Origin: a virus
IMG/VR virus record: IMGVR_UViG_3300033148_003115
Span: 1-40,441 of that record
Direction: 5' to 3' (one strand)
DNA length: 40,441 nucleotides
Shown here one piece after another: positions 9,383 through 16,918 of this stretch. How positions within the stretch are numbered: the stretch's first letter is position 1; each line of letters begins with the position of its first letter. The notes beneath the pieces were generated by a model. It ran no database searches. It had not been told where the DNA came from and worked only from the letters and a program-made list of their open reading frames with translations. A program made the position numbers and the translations under genes.

Positions 9383-11407
9383 TTATCCTTTCCTAATAAA
9401 ACAAATGTTTGGGAAAAACGATACGGATTGTATCTTGTGGTCTGTACCAATCTGCTCTACTTTAGTCTTTATAAAATCTACGATAGATATTTCCTTAAAC
9501 CGTTCCATGTAACTTACGTATATATCCTCAATAACGTATACCCCACCAGGCTTTAAGTACTTCCATAATGCATTATAGTTGTTTCTTTGCTCCTTGGGTA
9601 GATGTATTGCATCATCTACAATCAAGTCAAACATACCAAACTGCTTACCTATCTTATGTAACAACTCATTTTCTTTAATGTCCCCAGTAATAAGTGTTGT
9701 TCTTCCCTTGATGAACTTCATATCTAGCTTCCTATCATCTTTATCTATTCCATATATCTGTGCTCTAGGAAACGAATCGTGCCATAGAGCTAATGAAGAA
9801 CCCGTCTTAACTCCAAGCTCAAGTATCTTAATGTGCTTTGCTTGCTTATCACCCATATAGAAGTCATAATAGGGTGTATAAGAATGAACCCAATACTTGT
9901 CTGTTGTCTCCGCTCCATACTCTAAAAAGTGCTTAATTGCATTACCGTGTATAGTCTTCTCCGGGTCACCCCAAGATGCAGGAGGAATAAAGCTATGCGC
10001 AGTGTGGTCATCTCTCCATATTCTAACTGGTACCTTCTTCCAGCCCAACTGATGTATTATCTCTAGCCTCCTAGATCCACGAGTAATTACTAAGTACTCA
10101 CCATCAAGAAACATATCTAGCGGAGACTGTAATCCCTTCGTCTTTACACTTTCACAGAGCAACTCTAAATCTCTAATCTTGTTTACAACATGAAATCTAC
10201 CCTTAGTATTTGGTATACCCTTAGAACACACCATCGGGTTGAGTCTACTGACTAGGTATCTGTAATACTCTGATGCTTCTATCTCCATCTTAGAAAGCTT
10301 GCCACCTTTAAGTATTCTCTTAACCATAGACGGAAAGCATTGGTTAAGCCACTGAAGACCGTCAGTCTTATTCACTCTAGCATAAGATAACCTGTTCTTG
10401 TATAACTCCTCTACGTCAAAGACCCGGCCCTTGTTAATCCAAGAGGTAACCATCTTATTCTTATTGTACTTAAACTTTGCACGCTTGATGTCTGTCTTAA
10501 GATTCTTTACTTGTAATTTAGCATACTCCTGAGTGTATGGTTCCGGCATTTTCTTACTCTCTTCCCAAGTTGGTACTGGTGCAAACTTATTAACTAACCA
10601 CTTTAAATCTCTTTTCTGTAAGTGCCACTTACCACTTGTCCAGAACTTTATAGAATACTTACGAGCTTTTACTTGGTCAGAACCTTTAATCGCGTATGGA
10701 AAACCCACACCACCTCTAAAATAATGCGCAAACCAAGTCTTCTTGTTTACTTTTAACGAACCACCCGACAACCATGCTTTAAGCGCCATCTCAACGCCCT
10801 GCTGTCCCCAACTACCAGTCTTCTCATCACAACCACCTAGCTCCCAGTATCTATCTAGATGCATAAAGAAACAAGCACCTTGCCCTGTCATTACATCACA
10901 GATATCACCTTTAACGCGGTCAGAGCTTTTATGTATCTTGTGCTCTTTACGAAACTCACGCGCGGCAGGTCCGTCCCAATAGTTATGTCTAAAAGGTTTG
11001 TGCTTTGCATATGGAGCTCTTATCCACATAAAGTCAGTGACCTTACTGAGCTTAGGCTTCCACTTGTCTACGTCTAAGTTGTACATGCGTGGTATAACTG
11101 TCCAATCATACTCACAATCGGCGGCTAGCTTAACATCAAATCCCTCATCAAACATGCTGTGTCCATCAGTCTTCAAGATATACTTACCTTTGGCTATTCT
11201 AGCGCCTTCGTTAATACCTTGGCGTTGACCGATAGACCTAGCATGATGTACTAATATGATTCTAGGATCATCTTTAATAGGTGGGTCTGGCCAGTACCCA
11301 TCTAATATTGCTATGACTTCTATCTCTCCTCTAGAAGCAGATAGAATACTGTCAATAGTCTTTTGAAGATACTTCTCGTTACGAGCTGGGATAACTACAG
11401 ATACCAT
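9383..11407 (-). CDS. GT2 glycosyltransferase - ParB-like - methyltransferase triple fusion
   Basis: A 674-aa protein with three parts. Residues 1-265 are a GT2 (GT-A fold) glycosyltransferase: VSVVIPARNE, the metal-site equivalent KTDGHSM at 79-85, and an acceptor-side segment with WGQQGVEMALKAW near 200-212. Residues about 404-466 resemble ParB/Srx domains, with an ITRGSRRLEIIHQLGW motif then VPVRIW. Residues about 515-674 are a class I SAM methyltransferase: ILELGVKTGSSL at 528-539 (SAM loop), YGIDKDD at 552-558, VDDAIH at 597-602, and GGVYVIEDI at 621-629, most like MycE-type sugar O-methyltransferases. The GT part is paralogous to the next upstream gene. The ATG follows GGGAG. No frameshift was seen, so the fusion looks real. 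Confidence 0.8.
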   Translation of the reverse strand: MVSVVIPARNEKYLQKTIDSILSASRGEIEVIAILDGYWPDPPIKDDPRIILVHHARSIGQRQGINEGARIAKGKYILKTDGHSMFDEGFDVKLAADCEYDWTVIPRMYNLDVDKWKPKLSKVTDFMWIRAPYAKHKPFRHNYWDGPAAREFRKEHKIHKSSDRVKGDICDVMTGQGACFFMHLDRYWELGGCDEKTGSWGQQGVEMALKAWLSGGSLKVNKKTWFAHYFRGGVGFPYAIKGSDQVKARKYSIKFWTSGKWHLQKRDLKWLVNKFAPVPTWEESKKMPEPYTQEYAKLQVKNLKTDIKRAKFKYNKNKMVTSWINKGRVFDVEELYKNRLSYARVNKTDGLQWLNQCFPSMVKRILKGGKLSKMEIEASEYYRYLVSRLNPMVCSKGIPNTKGRFHVVNKIRDLELLCESVKTKGLQSPLDMFLDGEYLVITRGSRRLEIIHQLGWKKVPVRIWRDDHTAHSFIPPASWGDPEKTIHGNAIKHFLEYGAETTDKYWVHSYTPYYDFYMGDKQAKHIKILELGVKTGSSLALWHDSFPRAQIYGIDKDDRKLDMKFIKGRTTLITGDIKENELLHKIGKQFGMFDLIVDDAIHLPKEQRNNYNALWKYLKPGGVYVIEDIYVSYMERFKEISIVDFIKTKVEQIGTDHKIQSVSFFPNICFIRKG

Positions 11408-11408
11408 A

Positions 11409-12182
11409 TTATAGCTCCCATCTTGGCTTAATTACTTTCTTATAATAATCTCCCCATATGCCAAGAGAGTATTTGAATGATGCGTCAGAAGAGTCTCTTT
11501 TAATGTTATGAGTACGAGGAAACTTACGATGCTTGTGAGCATACCAAGTATACTTATTGAGCATCAACATACCACCAGCTTTCCATGTCTTAAAAGTCAT
11601 CTCTATTGAATCTTGATAGTGTGTTCCGTACCCTTCACTCTGTAACTCTTTAATAACTGTATCCCAATGCTTTCTAGACATTAACCAACAAGAACCTTGC
11701 ATAGCCATCTTCTCATCAAGCATAATATGAGCTCTATCTACATCACGACTACGCCACGGCACAGATGCGAACTTGTTTCTAGGCTGTACAATAATCAGCT
11801 TCTCATAATCAATATGTAAGTCGTTCATTACTTCCCACTTCACAGCCTCCAGCTTATATCTACGTGGTGTCACTATCCAATTATCATGGATGTATTGAAG
11901 CAACTTTACATCATAACCACTCCCAAACATACAATGTTCATCTACGCGCATTATGTACTTACCATGAGAAGCAGAAACACCAGCATTGATAGCACCTCTC
12001 ATGCCAACGTTCTTTTTAAGTATTACTGGCTTGATTCTCTTATCTTCTCTAAAAGGCTTCTTCAGCTCGTACCCATCAATAACAGGTATTATCTCTATGA
12101 CACCTTCTGAATTGTCAAGTAGTGAGTCTATTGTCTTATGAAGTAATGGGTCTTTATACGATGGAATAACGACTGAAATCAT
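11409..12182 (-). CDS. GT2 family glycosyltransferase
   Basis: A 257-aa single-domain GT-A enzyme: ISVVIPSYKDPLLHKTIDSLL at the N-terminus, KKNVGMRGAINAGV, then RVDEHCMF near residues 78-85 as the metal/nucleotide-sugar site. A C-terminal acceptor region has QDSIEMTFKTWKAGG and WYAHKHRKF. It aligns with the N-terminal third of the downstream triple fusion, so the two are paralogues. AAAGGAGGG precedes the ATG, and this gene begins a new unit after a 117-bp spacer carrying inverted repeats. Donor and acceptor are unknown. The DEHC-type motif and WYAHK end recall enzymes that glycosylate proteins, but that is only a hint. Confidence 0.8.
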   Translation of the reverse strand: MISVVIPSYKDPLLHKTIDSLLDNSEGVIEIIPVIDGYELKKPFREDKRIKPVILKKNVGMRGAINAGVSASHGKYIMRVDEHCMFGSGYDVKLLQYIHDNWIVTPRRYKLEAVKWEVMNDLHIDYEKLIIVQPRNKFASVPWRSRDVDRAHIMLDEKMAMQGSCWLMSRKHWDTVIKELQSEGYGTHYQDSIEMTFKTWKAGGMLMLNKYTWYAHKHRKFPRTHNIKRDSSDASFKYSLGIWGDYYKKVIKPRWEL

Positions 12183-12299
12183 GTGCCCTCCTTTATATTA
12201 TAACCAAAAAATAGCTACTTAACCTATACAATATATATAGATATATAGTAGCTCATATATATGAAAAGTGCGCCACTTCTTGAGATGTTAGCTACTATC
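12183..12299 (-). promoter_or_regulatory. Spacer with inverted repeats and a TATAAT box
   Basis: This 117-bp spacer is the longest within the glycan island. ATAGTAGCT (12245-12253) and AGCTACTAT (12290-12298) form a perfect 9-bp inverted repeat. Between them lies a small hairpin, AAGTG-CGC-CACTT (12266-12278), followed on the minus strand by TTTC. Nearer the downstream gene is a TATAAT (minus strand, 12197-12202) without a good -35 box, in very AT-rich DNA. It may combine a weak terminator with a promoter or operator. Neither is certain. Confidence 0.4.
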
Positions 12300-12827
12300 T
12301 TAAAACAGTCTAACAACTAACGGGTAAAGTATTGCCAGCACTATAGTTCCAATTATCCACGCTATAGTGTCTATGAACCCAAAAGCAACCCCAGCCATTA
12401 GACCTGTGAACAATCCTAGTGTAGCGCGTGTTAGTATGTCAGCATAGCGTTGAGCTTCGTAGTCATTATATACTGGCTTACCTCTACATACTGTTGTATA
12501 AATGAACGCACCAAGAGGCGAACCATCATCTTTTTTGAGACCATTACTATGCCAACCAGGTATGCCATACCCAGGCGTAAATGAAACAAACAGCAGTGGA
12601 ATAGCTAATAGTCCAAGTAGTGTCCACGAGCCTAAAGCAACAGCTATTCCAATCGTAGCTGAACAACCTAACCTCCTTATCGTTAGAGGTGTTTTATCAG
12701 CACCACCTAATGCCCACAAGTAACCTGACAAGAAGAACGCTGGTATAGCCCACCAACTCATAAAGAACGACCAAGCAACTACTTGTACTGCACCAACCAA
12801 CCCTTCTTCTGGATTAAGCTTCTTCAT
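12300..12827 (-). CDS. Multi-pass membrane protein
   Basis: A 175-aa hydrophobic protein with about four membrane segments: near residues 10-42, 50-82, 135-155 and 156-175. A polar loop (about 85-130) between the second and third contains PGYGIPGWHSNGLKKDDGSPLG. No transporter or flippase motif is recognisable. It is the only clearly membrane-embedded product within the glycan island and might anchor glycan enzymes, act in export, or be unrelated. GGGGATAAC precedes the ATG. Confidence 0.6.
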   Translation of the reverse strand: MKKLNPEEGLVGAVQVVAWSFFMSWWAIPAFFLSGYLWALGGADKTPLTIRRLGCSATIGIAVALGSWTLLGLLAIPLLFVSFTPGYGIPGWHSNGLKKDDGSPLGAFIYTTVCRGKPVYNDYEAQRYADILTRATLGLFTGLMAGVAFGFIDTIAWIIGTIVLAILYPLVVRLF

Positions 12828-12828
12828 G

Positions 12829-13353
12829 TTATCCCCCTAGCATATTGCTTGCCTGAGATTTCTTCTTATGAGCTATCAACGCTCCTATAGCATTTATCAT
12901 AAACCTCTCATCGCATCGCCGCTTAGTACCCATTATATGACTTTCGTAAGCAACTAGATTGTCTTTATCCCACAGAGCGTGTAAGAAGACGAATATTACA
13001 TCATCCTCATAGCTCATATAATACAAGTCATCTTCAAGTCGTCTATTCTTGATAAGATTGTCAGCCGACCCAATACTGTGTTGGTCTTCAAGACCAAACG
13101 ATAAATCAGATACCATATCTAGATGTAAGTCTTTACGCATGAAGTGGATATGGCTTTTATTTTCATTCTGAAACTTGTTAAATCCTTCCCGCTCTAAAAC
13201 CGTGCTAAATTCATTTATTAAATCGCTTCTGCAAGCTATGTCTACTTCATACTCACCATGCTTATAGTTTCTAGGCATTCTCAGAATACACCAATATGTT
13301 CTTGCGTCATTAAGCTGTCTACAAATATCTTTCAATTCTTCGTACGGTGTCAT
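12829..13353 (-). CDS. Protein of unknown function, possibly nucleotidyltransferase-like
   Basis: A 174-aa soluble protein. I chose the ATG at 13353 because AAGGAG lies eight bases upstream; a longer frame begins 36 bases earlier without a site. YWCILRMPRN, then GEYEVDIACRSD, LEREGF and KSHIHF spaced over residues 20-80 recall minimal nucleotidyltransferases of the uncharacterised type (an aspartate after a beta strand, then a helix ending GF). The canonical GS motif is absent, so catalysis is doubtful. It follows the ParB-like gene by 11 bp. Confidence 0.5.
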   Translation of the reverse strand: MTPYEELKDICRQLNDARTYWCILRMPRNYKHGEYEVDIACRSDLINEFSTVLEREGFNKFQNENKSHIHFMRKDLHLDMVSDLSFGLEDQHSIGSADNLIKNRRLEDDLYYMSYEDDVIFVFLHALWDKDNLVAYESHIMGTKRRCDERFMINAIGALIAHKKKSQASNMLGG

Positions 13354-13364
13354 AAAACATCTCC

Positions 13365-13898
13365 TTACGTTTTGTATAGTCCGAACCACTTATAAAAAAT
13401 CCACGGCACACCCGTTTGCCCACCAAATGGGGCAGTGTTATCAACGTAACATCTAATCTCACTATAACCAAGCTCTTGAAATGCTTTTAGTCTTGAATAC
13501 CCATCTAGCCTTTTGTATTTATGCTTGTCAGTTTTCTGTTCTTTAACAAGTATAGGTGTAATCTCATTACCTGTAGCTATGAGTTGCTTGACTATCTCTA
13601 TAGCTTCTCTATGCTTCTTGTCAGGCGTCTCGGCATGACCTTCATCACAATATTCTATGTCGCTAATCGGTATAGAAAGCACCTTATATTCCTTCATCTG
13701 TTCTATACGTATCTCTGTAAGTTTTTTCAGTGCTTCAGATAGTCCTTCTACAAGCTCAATAAAGTCACTATCGTTGAACCACAGTGATACATTCCTAAGC
13801 TGTATTCGTATAGTTTCTCTGTCTATAACTTCAACATAAAAATCTCTACTATACTTATTAGGTCTCTTTAATATCTTCTTCTCGAATAATCTTTTCAT
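13365..13898 (-). CDS. ParB/Srx-like domain protein with an N-terminal repeat domain
   Basis: A 177-aa protein. Residues about 28-63 (ETIRIQLRN... DFIELVEGLSEALKKL) match a 35-residue repeat found twice in the gene at 15158-15622. Residues 72-152 are ParB-like: a first strand VLSIPISDIEY, a middle ITPILVKEQ, and RLDGYSRLKAFQELGY (130-145), the position of the ParB nucleotide-binding arginine motif. ParB/Srx-fold proteins include DNA-segregation CTPases, sulfiredoxin and small-molecule kinases such as the archaeal serine kinase SerK. With no partition system here, the kinase-like role is worth considering. It overlaps the upstream fusion gene by 41 bp and has no strong ribosome site, so its exact start is uncertain. 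Confidence 0.65.
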   Translation of the reverse strand: MKRLFEKKILKRPNKYSRDFYVEVIDRETIRIQLRNVSLWFNDSDFIELVEGLSEALKKLTEIRIEQMKEYKVLSIPISDIEYCDEGHAETPDKKHREAIEIVKQLIATGNEITPILVKEQKTDKHKYKRLDGYSRLKAFQELGYSEIRCYVDNTAPFGGQTGVPWIFYKWFGLYKT

Positions 13899-15198
13899 AA
13901 TAGTGGCTTATAGCGGTTAATGTTCCTCGTTTAGTTCTACCATACACCTTATCCTTTACTTCCCCTAAGTACGCATGACAGTATGTAGATTCAACCTCTC
14001 TATGCGTATCATGTACATAGATATGACAGTCATCACTCCTCAGCTTACTTGCCATATATATGGACTGCATACGCCCAGGGTCAACATCTGCGTTACCCTT
14101 AGGTGAATCTATAATAATAATGTCCCACTTCGTATCAGATACAGATTCGTGTAAATCCATTTCAAGCTTTTCGTGGTTATTTAATAGCTCGCCCCACTGA
14201 GTCAGCTTTGTTTTATAATCAACTTTGTATATTTCTGCATTGCCAACAGACTCTCTTGTCTTGTCTATCCATTCATGTATGTTCTCAAGAAAAACTGTTC
14301 TTCCACCACGATTAGTAGTAGCCCAAAACTTACTATCGTGTCCCGTACCAAACACAAGCAGATTGCAAGGCTTAATCTTCTCAAGCTCATCGCAGATAAG
14401 AAGTAACTGTAATGGCGTTATCTTTATACCATCGTTACGCCACGCTCGTCTATAGAACTCTGGCGTACTTTTACGCACAGCTTTAAGATTGTTCTTCTTC
14501 CACTCTTCTATCGCGTAAGACTTACTACGTCCAGCATAATGTTTAGAAAAATGCGCTATAGCTGGTTCGTACTCGTTGCCTTTATACGGATAAACAATAG
14601 TGTTATCACGCAGTATAGCAAACTCTATAAGGTCTCCACAAAAATTATAAATACATGTATCAATGTGCGTAGCTTTAAGTTCATCATTTTCAACATGATT
14701 ACGTATAAACTTACCATCAGAATTAGAAAGCTCTCCTTCTTTCAAATACATATTCATCATTCTTCGAGCTGTGGTTCTATCCACGATAAAGATACCTGGG
14801 GATATATATGTCTTTCCAGATGGTGTTTTATCTATAAACATACCCTTATTAAACCCACCATGTCCAGCAATACCACCACCAAGTTTAAATAGGTTCTCTA
14901 GCGACTTGAAAACAACAACATCAATATCAACCCACATAACCTTTGTGTACTCAACTATACCCGCAAGATAGTGTTCAATCATCAAGGAAGAGTGCTTAAT
15001 ATGGGTAGTGTCTTCTTCGATGTATTCTATAAGATTAACACCGATAGCCATAAGCTCTTCTCTTATGTCATAGCTAACGCCACGAGATATAATACAATAC
15101 ATAGGTATTGATGGGTTACTCAACTTAAACGACACGAACATGTCTAAAGCATAACGCTCAAGCGCTCTGTCCGTTGCTGATATCATTACATTTAGCAT
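13858..15198 (-). CDS. Glycosyltransferase fused to a DUF579/GXMT-like polysaccharide methyltransferase
   Basis: A 446-aa, two-domain protein. Residues 1 to about 235 look like a GT-A enzyme of the GT8 type, with VMWVDIDVVVF at 87-97 carrying the DxD metal site. Residues about 265-430 closely match the pattern of plant DUF579 enzymes (GXM/IRX15 glucuronoxylan 4-O-methyltransferases): LLVFGTGHDSKFW (280-292), GGRTVFLE (298-305), WDIIIIDSPKG (358-368), PGRM (374-377) and YVHDTHREVE (394-403). Those enzymes methylate O-4 of glucuronic acid on xylan. Here the fusion suggests one polypeptide that adds a sugar and caps it with methyl, probably a uronic acid. GAGGAAGAAG precedes the ATG. It overlaps its upstream neighbour by 41 bp. 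Confidence 0.8.
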   Translation of the reverse strand: MLNVMISATDRALERYALDMFVSFKLSNPSIPMYCIISRGVSYDIREELMAIGVNLIEYIEEDTTHIKHSSLMIEHYLAGIVEYTKVMWVDIDVVVFKSLENLFKLGGGIAGHGGFNKGMFIDKTPSGKTYISPGIFIVDRTTARRMMNMYLKEGELSNSDGKFIRNHVENDELKATHIDTCIYNFCGDLIEFAILRDNTIVYPYKGNEYEPAIAHFSKHYAGRSKSYAIEEWKKNNLKAVRKSTPEFYRRAWRNDGIKITPLQLLLICDELEKIKPCNLLVFGTGHDSKFWATTNRGGRTVFLENIHEWIDKTRESVGNAEIYKVDYKTKLTQWGELLNNHEKLEMDLHESVSDTKWDIIIIDSPKGNADVDPGRMQSIYMASKLRSDDCHIYVHDTHREVESTYCHAYLGEVKDKVYGRTKRGTLTAISHYYEKIIREEDIKET

Positions 15199-15622
15199 CT
15201 TCTTCCTCTAGTACTTTTAGTGATTCTGCTATTGCTTTCGCAAATTGTTTGAACTCTGATTTACGTAGGTGCAACCTAAACTCTCTCATGTGTAGATGTA
15301 CGTCATCTTGCTTCTCAAGCTCTATCTTTAATCTGTTAGCATAATAATCACTGCTTTTATCTAAACGAACACCGTTATCATAACTAATTAGAAAGTCATG
15401 ATGCCCCGGCTCCCAACCATACTCAGCTATACCCTTAGCGACACCTTCTTTTAAAATAGTCAACGCGTTATACAGATTATCAAACTCGCGTTTCGAGAAA
15501 TCGTATCGAGTGTTTCTTATGTGTACATGTATTGTTTCACATAAATCACCCCACATAGAACTTGGAGTGATTGTTCTATTCTCAAGCTCTCCTTCGTATA
15601 ATACCTTTTTACAATTACCCAT
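15158..15622 (-). CDS. Protein with two copies of a 35-residue repeat domain
   Basis: A 154-aa protein of unknown function. Residues 29-61 (ETIHVHIRNTRYDFSKREF...) and 106-140 (DDVHLHMREFRLHLRKSEF...) are two copies of one unit: a strand with alternating residues ending in R, a second short strand, an EF pair, then a helix ending K-x-L-E. A third copy begins the ParB-like protein at 13365-13898. I chose ATG 15622, which overlaps the previous stop by eight bases and has GAGGAG 12 bases upstream. A GTG at 15679 would add 19 residues but lacks a site. Confidence 0.6.
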   Translation of the reverse strand: MGNCKKVLYEGELENRTITPSSMWGDLCETIHVHIRNTRYDFSKREFDNLYNALTILKEGVAKGIAEYGWEPGHHDFLISYDNGVRLDKSSDYYANRLKIELEKQDDVHLHMREFRLHLRKSEFKQFAKAIAESLKVLEEEDAKCNDISNGQSA

Positions 15623-15767
15623 TTGTAGCACTAACTCCTCTCTGCATGCCTTGTGTACCATCAGCAGTGACGCGCACACTCTTACATTCGCACACTATTT
15701 TTTTACATTTGTCACACCATTCAACATTAACTCGCCAAGAACCTCTACTTTTATTTCCTCTTGCCAT
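15615..15767 (-). CDS. 50-aa zinc-ribbon-like micro-protein
   Basis: A short frame beginning MARGNKSRGSWRVNVEWCDK, with CDKCKKIVCEC at residues 18-28, i.e. CxxC followed by CxC, a likely metal site. AGGGG lies seven bases before its ATG, inside the end of the ClpP-like gene, and its stop overlaps the next ATG. Such end-to-end coupling in a polycistron supports translation. Arg/Lys/Gly-rich flanks hint at nucleic-acid binding. No family is recognised. Confidence 0.55.
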   Translation of the reverse strand: MARGNKSRGSWRVNVEWCDKCKKIVCECKSVRVTADGTQGMQRGVSATNG

Positions 15768-16365
15768 TCTCAGCCCCTATTATTTCATCAGCTAAACCTA
15801 AATCAATAGCTTCTTTACCAGACAATATTGTGTCTATTGTACACATGTTACTAAGCGTCTCCTTTTTAAACTTTGGATGCTTAACGCGTATCCTCTCTAA
15901 GTATATGTCATACATCATCTCTCTTGTTTCAGCACAATACTTAGCCCACCTCTCAACGTGTTTAGGTGTACCAGATAAAGCTTCAAACCCATCGTGTATC
16001 ATATAACTACAATTTGGTGAAAGGATTCTTCTGTGACACGCTTGCATAATTATCGTACCCATACTACGAACCATACCAAATCCCACCATTGTAACATTAG
16101 ACCTTAAGCCTGTAATAACATCATATATTGCCATTCCTCTATCCCAGTCACCACCTGGGCTACTCCAGTACAACTTAATATCGTCATCATTCTTTTCGTC
16201 AAGGAACAATAAATTCTTTATAACCTTTCTTGAACTAGCGAAGTCCACACCTTCTTCTTCGTTATAGTCGTCAACATACTCACTCCCAAAATATATTATT
16301 CTAGCAGGTATTAAACAGTCGTAATCGTGAAACTTATCAAAATCATCTAATACGTATTTCTTCAT
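15751..16365 (-). CDS. ClpP-like serine protease (peptidase S14)
   Basis: A 204-aa ClpP-fold protease, close to normal ClpP length. WSSPGGDWDRGMAIYDVI (67-84) is the strand-helix with the oxyanion glycines, and the catalytic serine is S101 in VRSMG. H124 sits in YMIHDGF, and D178 in TIDTILSGKEAIDLGLADE. The triad is therefore intact. I chose ATG 16365 because AGGGGG lies five bases upstream; a 13-residue extension without a site is unlikely. Phage ClpP-like proteases usually mature capsids and sit by the portal. Here another capsid protease exists and this gene lies among methyltransferases, so its substrate is unclear. No Clp ATPase is present. Confidence 0.8.
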   Translation of the reverse strand: MKKYVLDDFDKFHDYDCLIPARIIYFGSEYVDDYNEEEGVDFASSRKVIKNLLFLDEKNDDDIKLYWSSPGGDWDRGMAIYDVITGLRSNVTMVGFGMVRSMGTIIMQACHRRILSPNCSYMIHDGFEALSGTPKHVERWAKYCAETREMMYDIYLERIRVKHPKFKKETLSNMCTIDTILSGKEAIDLGLADEIIGAENGKRK

Positions 16366-16373
16366 ATAACCCC

Positions 16374-16910
16374 CTATTTTATACCTACACCATTCATCTC
16401 CCATGATGAGTCAGGAGATAAAGCGTCGTTTAAATTATGTGGTGCTCTTAGTACAATATCTTTAAACCCAGCTGTCATCAAAACCCATATTAGCGTATCT
16501 GGGTCAAACCCGCTTACATGTGTGTTTTCTGGATAGTTTTGTCCACCATAGATATACATCCAAAAGTTTCGTCTGTCTATATTTCCTTTTAAATACTCAA
16601 GCATTAAAGCTCTCATGTTAGGTACTTTTATAACAACACGACCACCAAACTTTAAAACTCTTCTCCATTCAGCTAACACTAATATCGTGTTGGCGTGTGA
16701 TATCGTATCTTCTTGCGAACCAGTAAATCTACCATGATAAATATGTTCCAAGACGCTTTCAGCCAATATCTCATCTATTGAATTTGTAGCAAATGGCAAT
16801 CGTTTGCTTATGTCGCATACATGGTCAACATGTTTCATTGGCCTTAAATCTACGTTTTGGTACCCCTTATCACGGTAATCAATATTCCCACACCCAAACG
16901 CTAGTTTCAT
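16374..16910 (-). CDS. Class I SAM-dependent methyltransferase
   Basis: A 178-aa small methyltransferase beginning directly with the SAM-binding strand: MKLAFGCGNIDYRDKGYQNVD, then DHVCDISKRLPF (the motif II/III region) and AESVLEHI with EWRRVLKFGGRVVIKVPN, as in Methyltransf_11 enzymes with sugar or small-molecule substrates. It is a close paralogue of the protein at 18434-19003. GGGGG precedes the ATG. The acceptor is unknown; the context suggests a glycan hydroxyl. Confidence 0.8.
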   Translation of the reverse strand: MKLAFGCGNIDYRDKGYQNVDLRPMKHVDHVCDISKRLPFATNSIDEILAESVLEHIYHGRFTGSQEDTISHANTILVLAEWRRVLKFGGRVVIKVPNMRALMLEYLKGNIDRRNFWMYIYGGQNYPENTHVSGFDPDTLIWVLMTAGFKDIVLRAPHNLNDALSPDSSWEMNGVGIK

Positions 16911-16918
16911 TGTACCCC

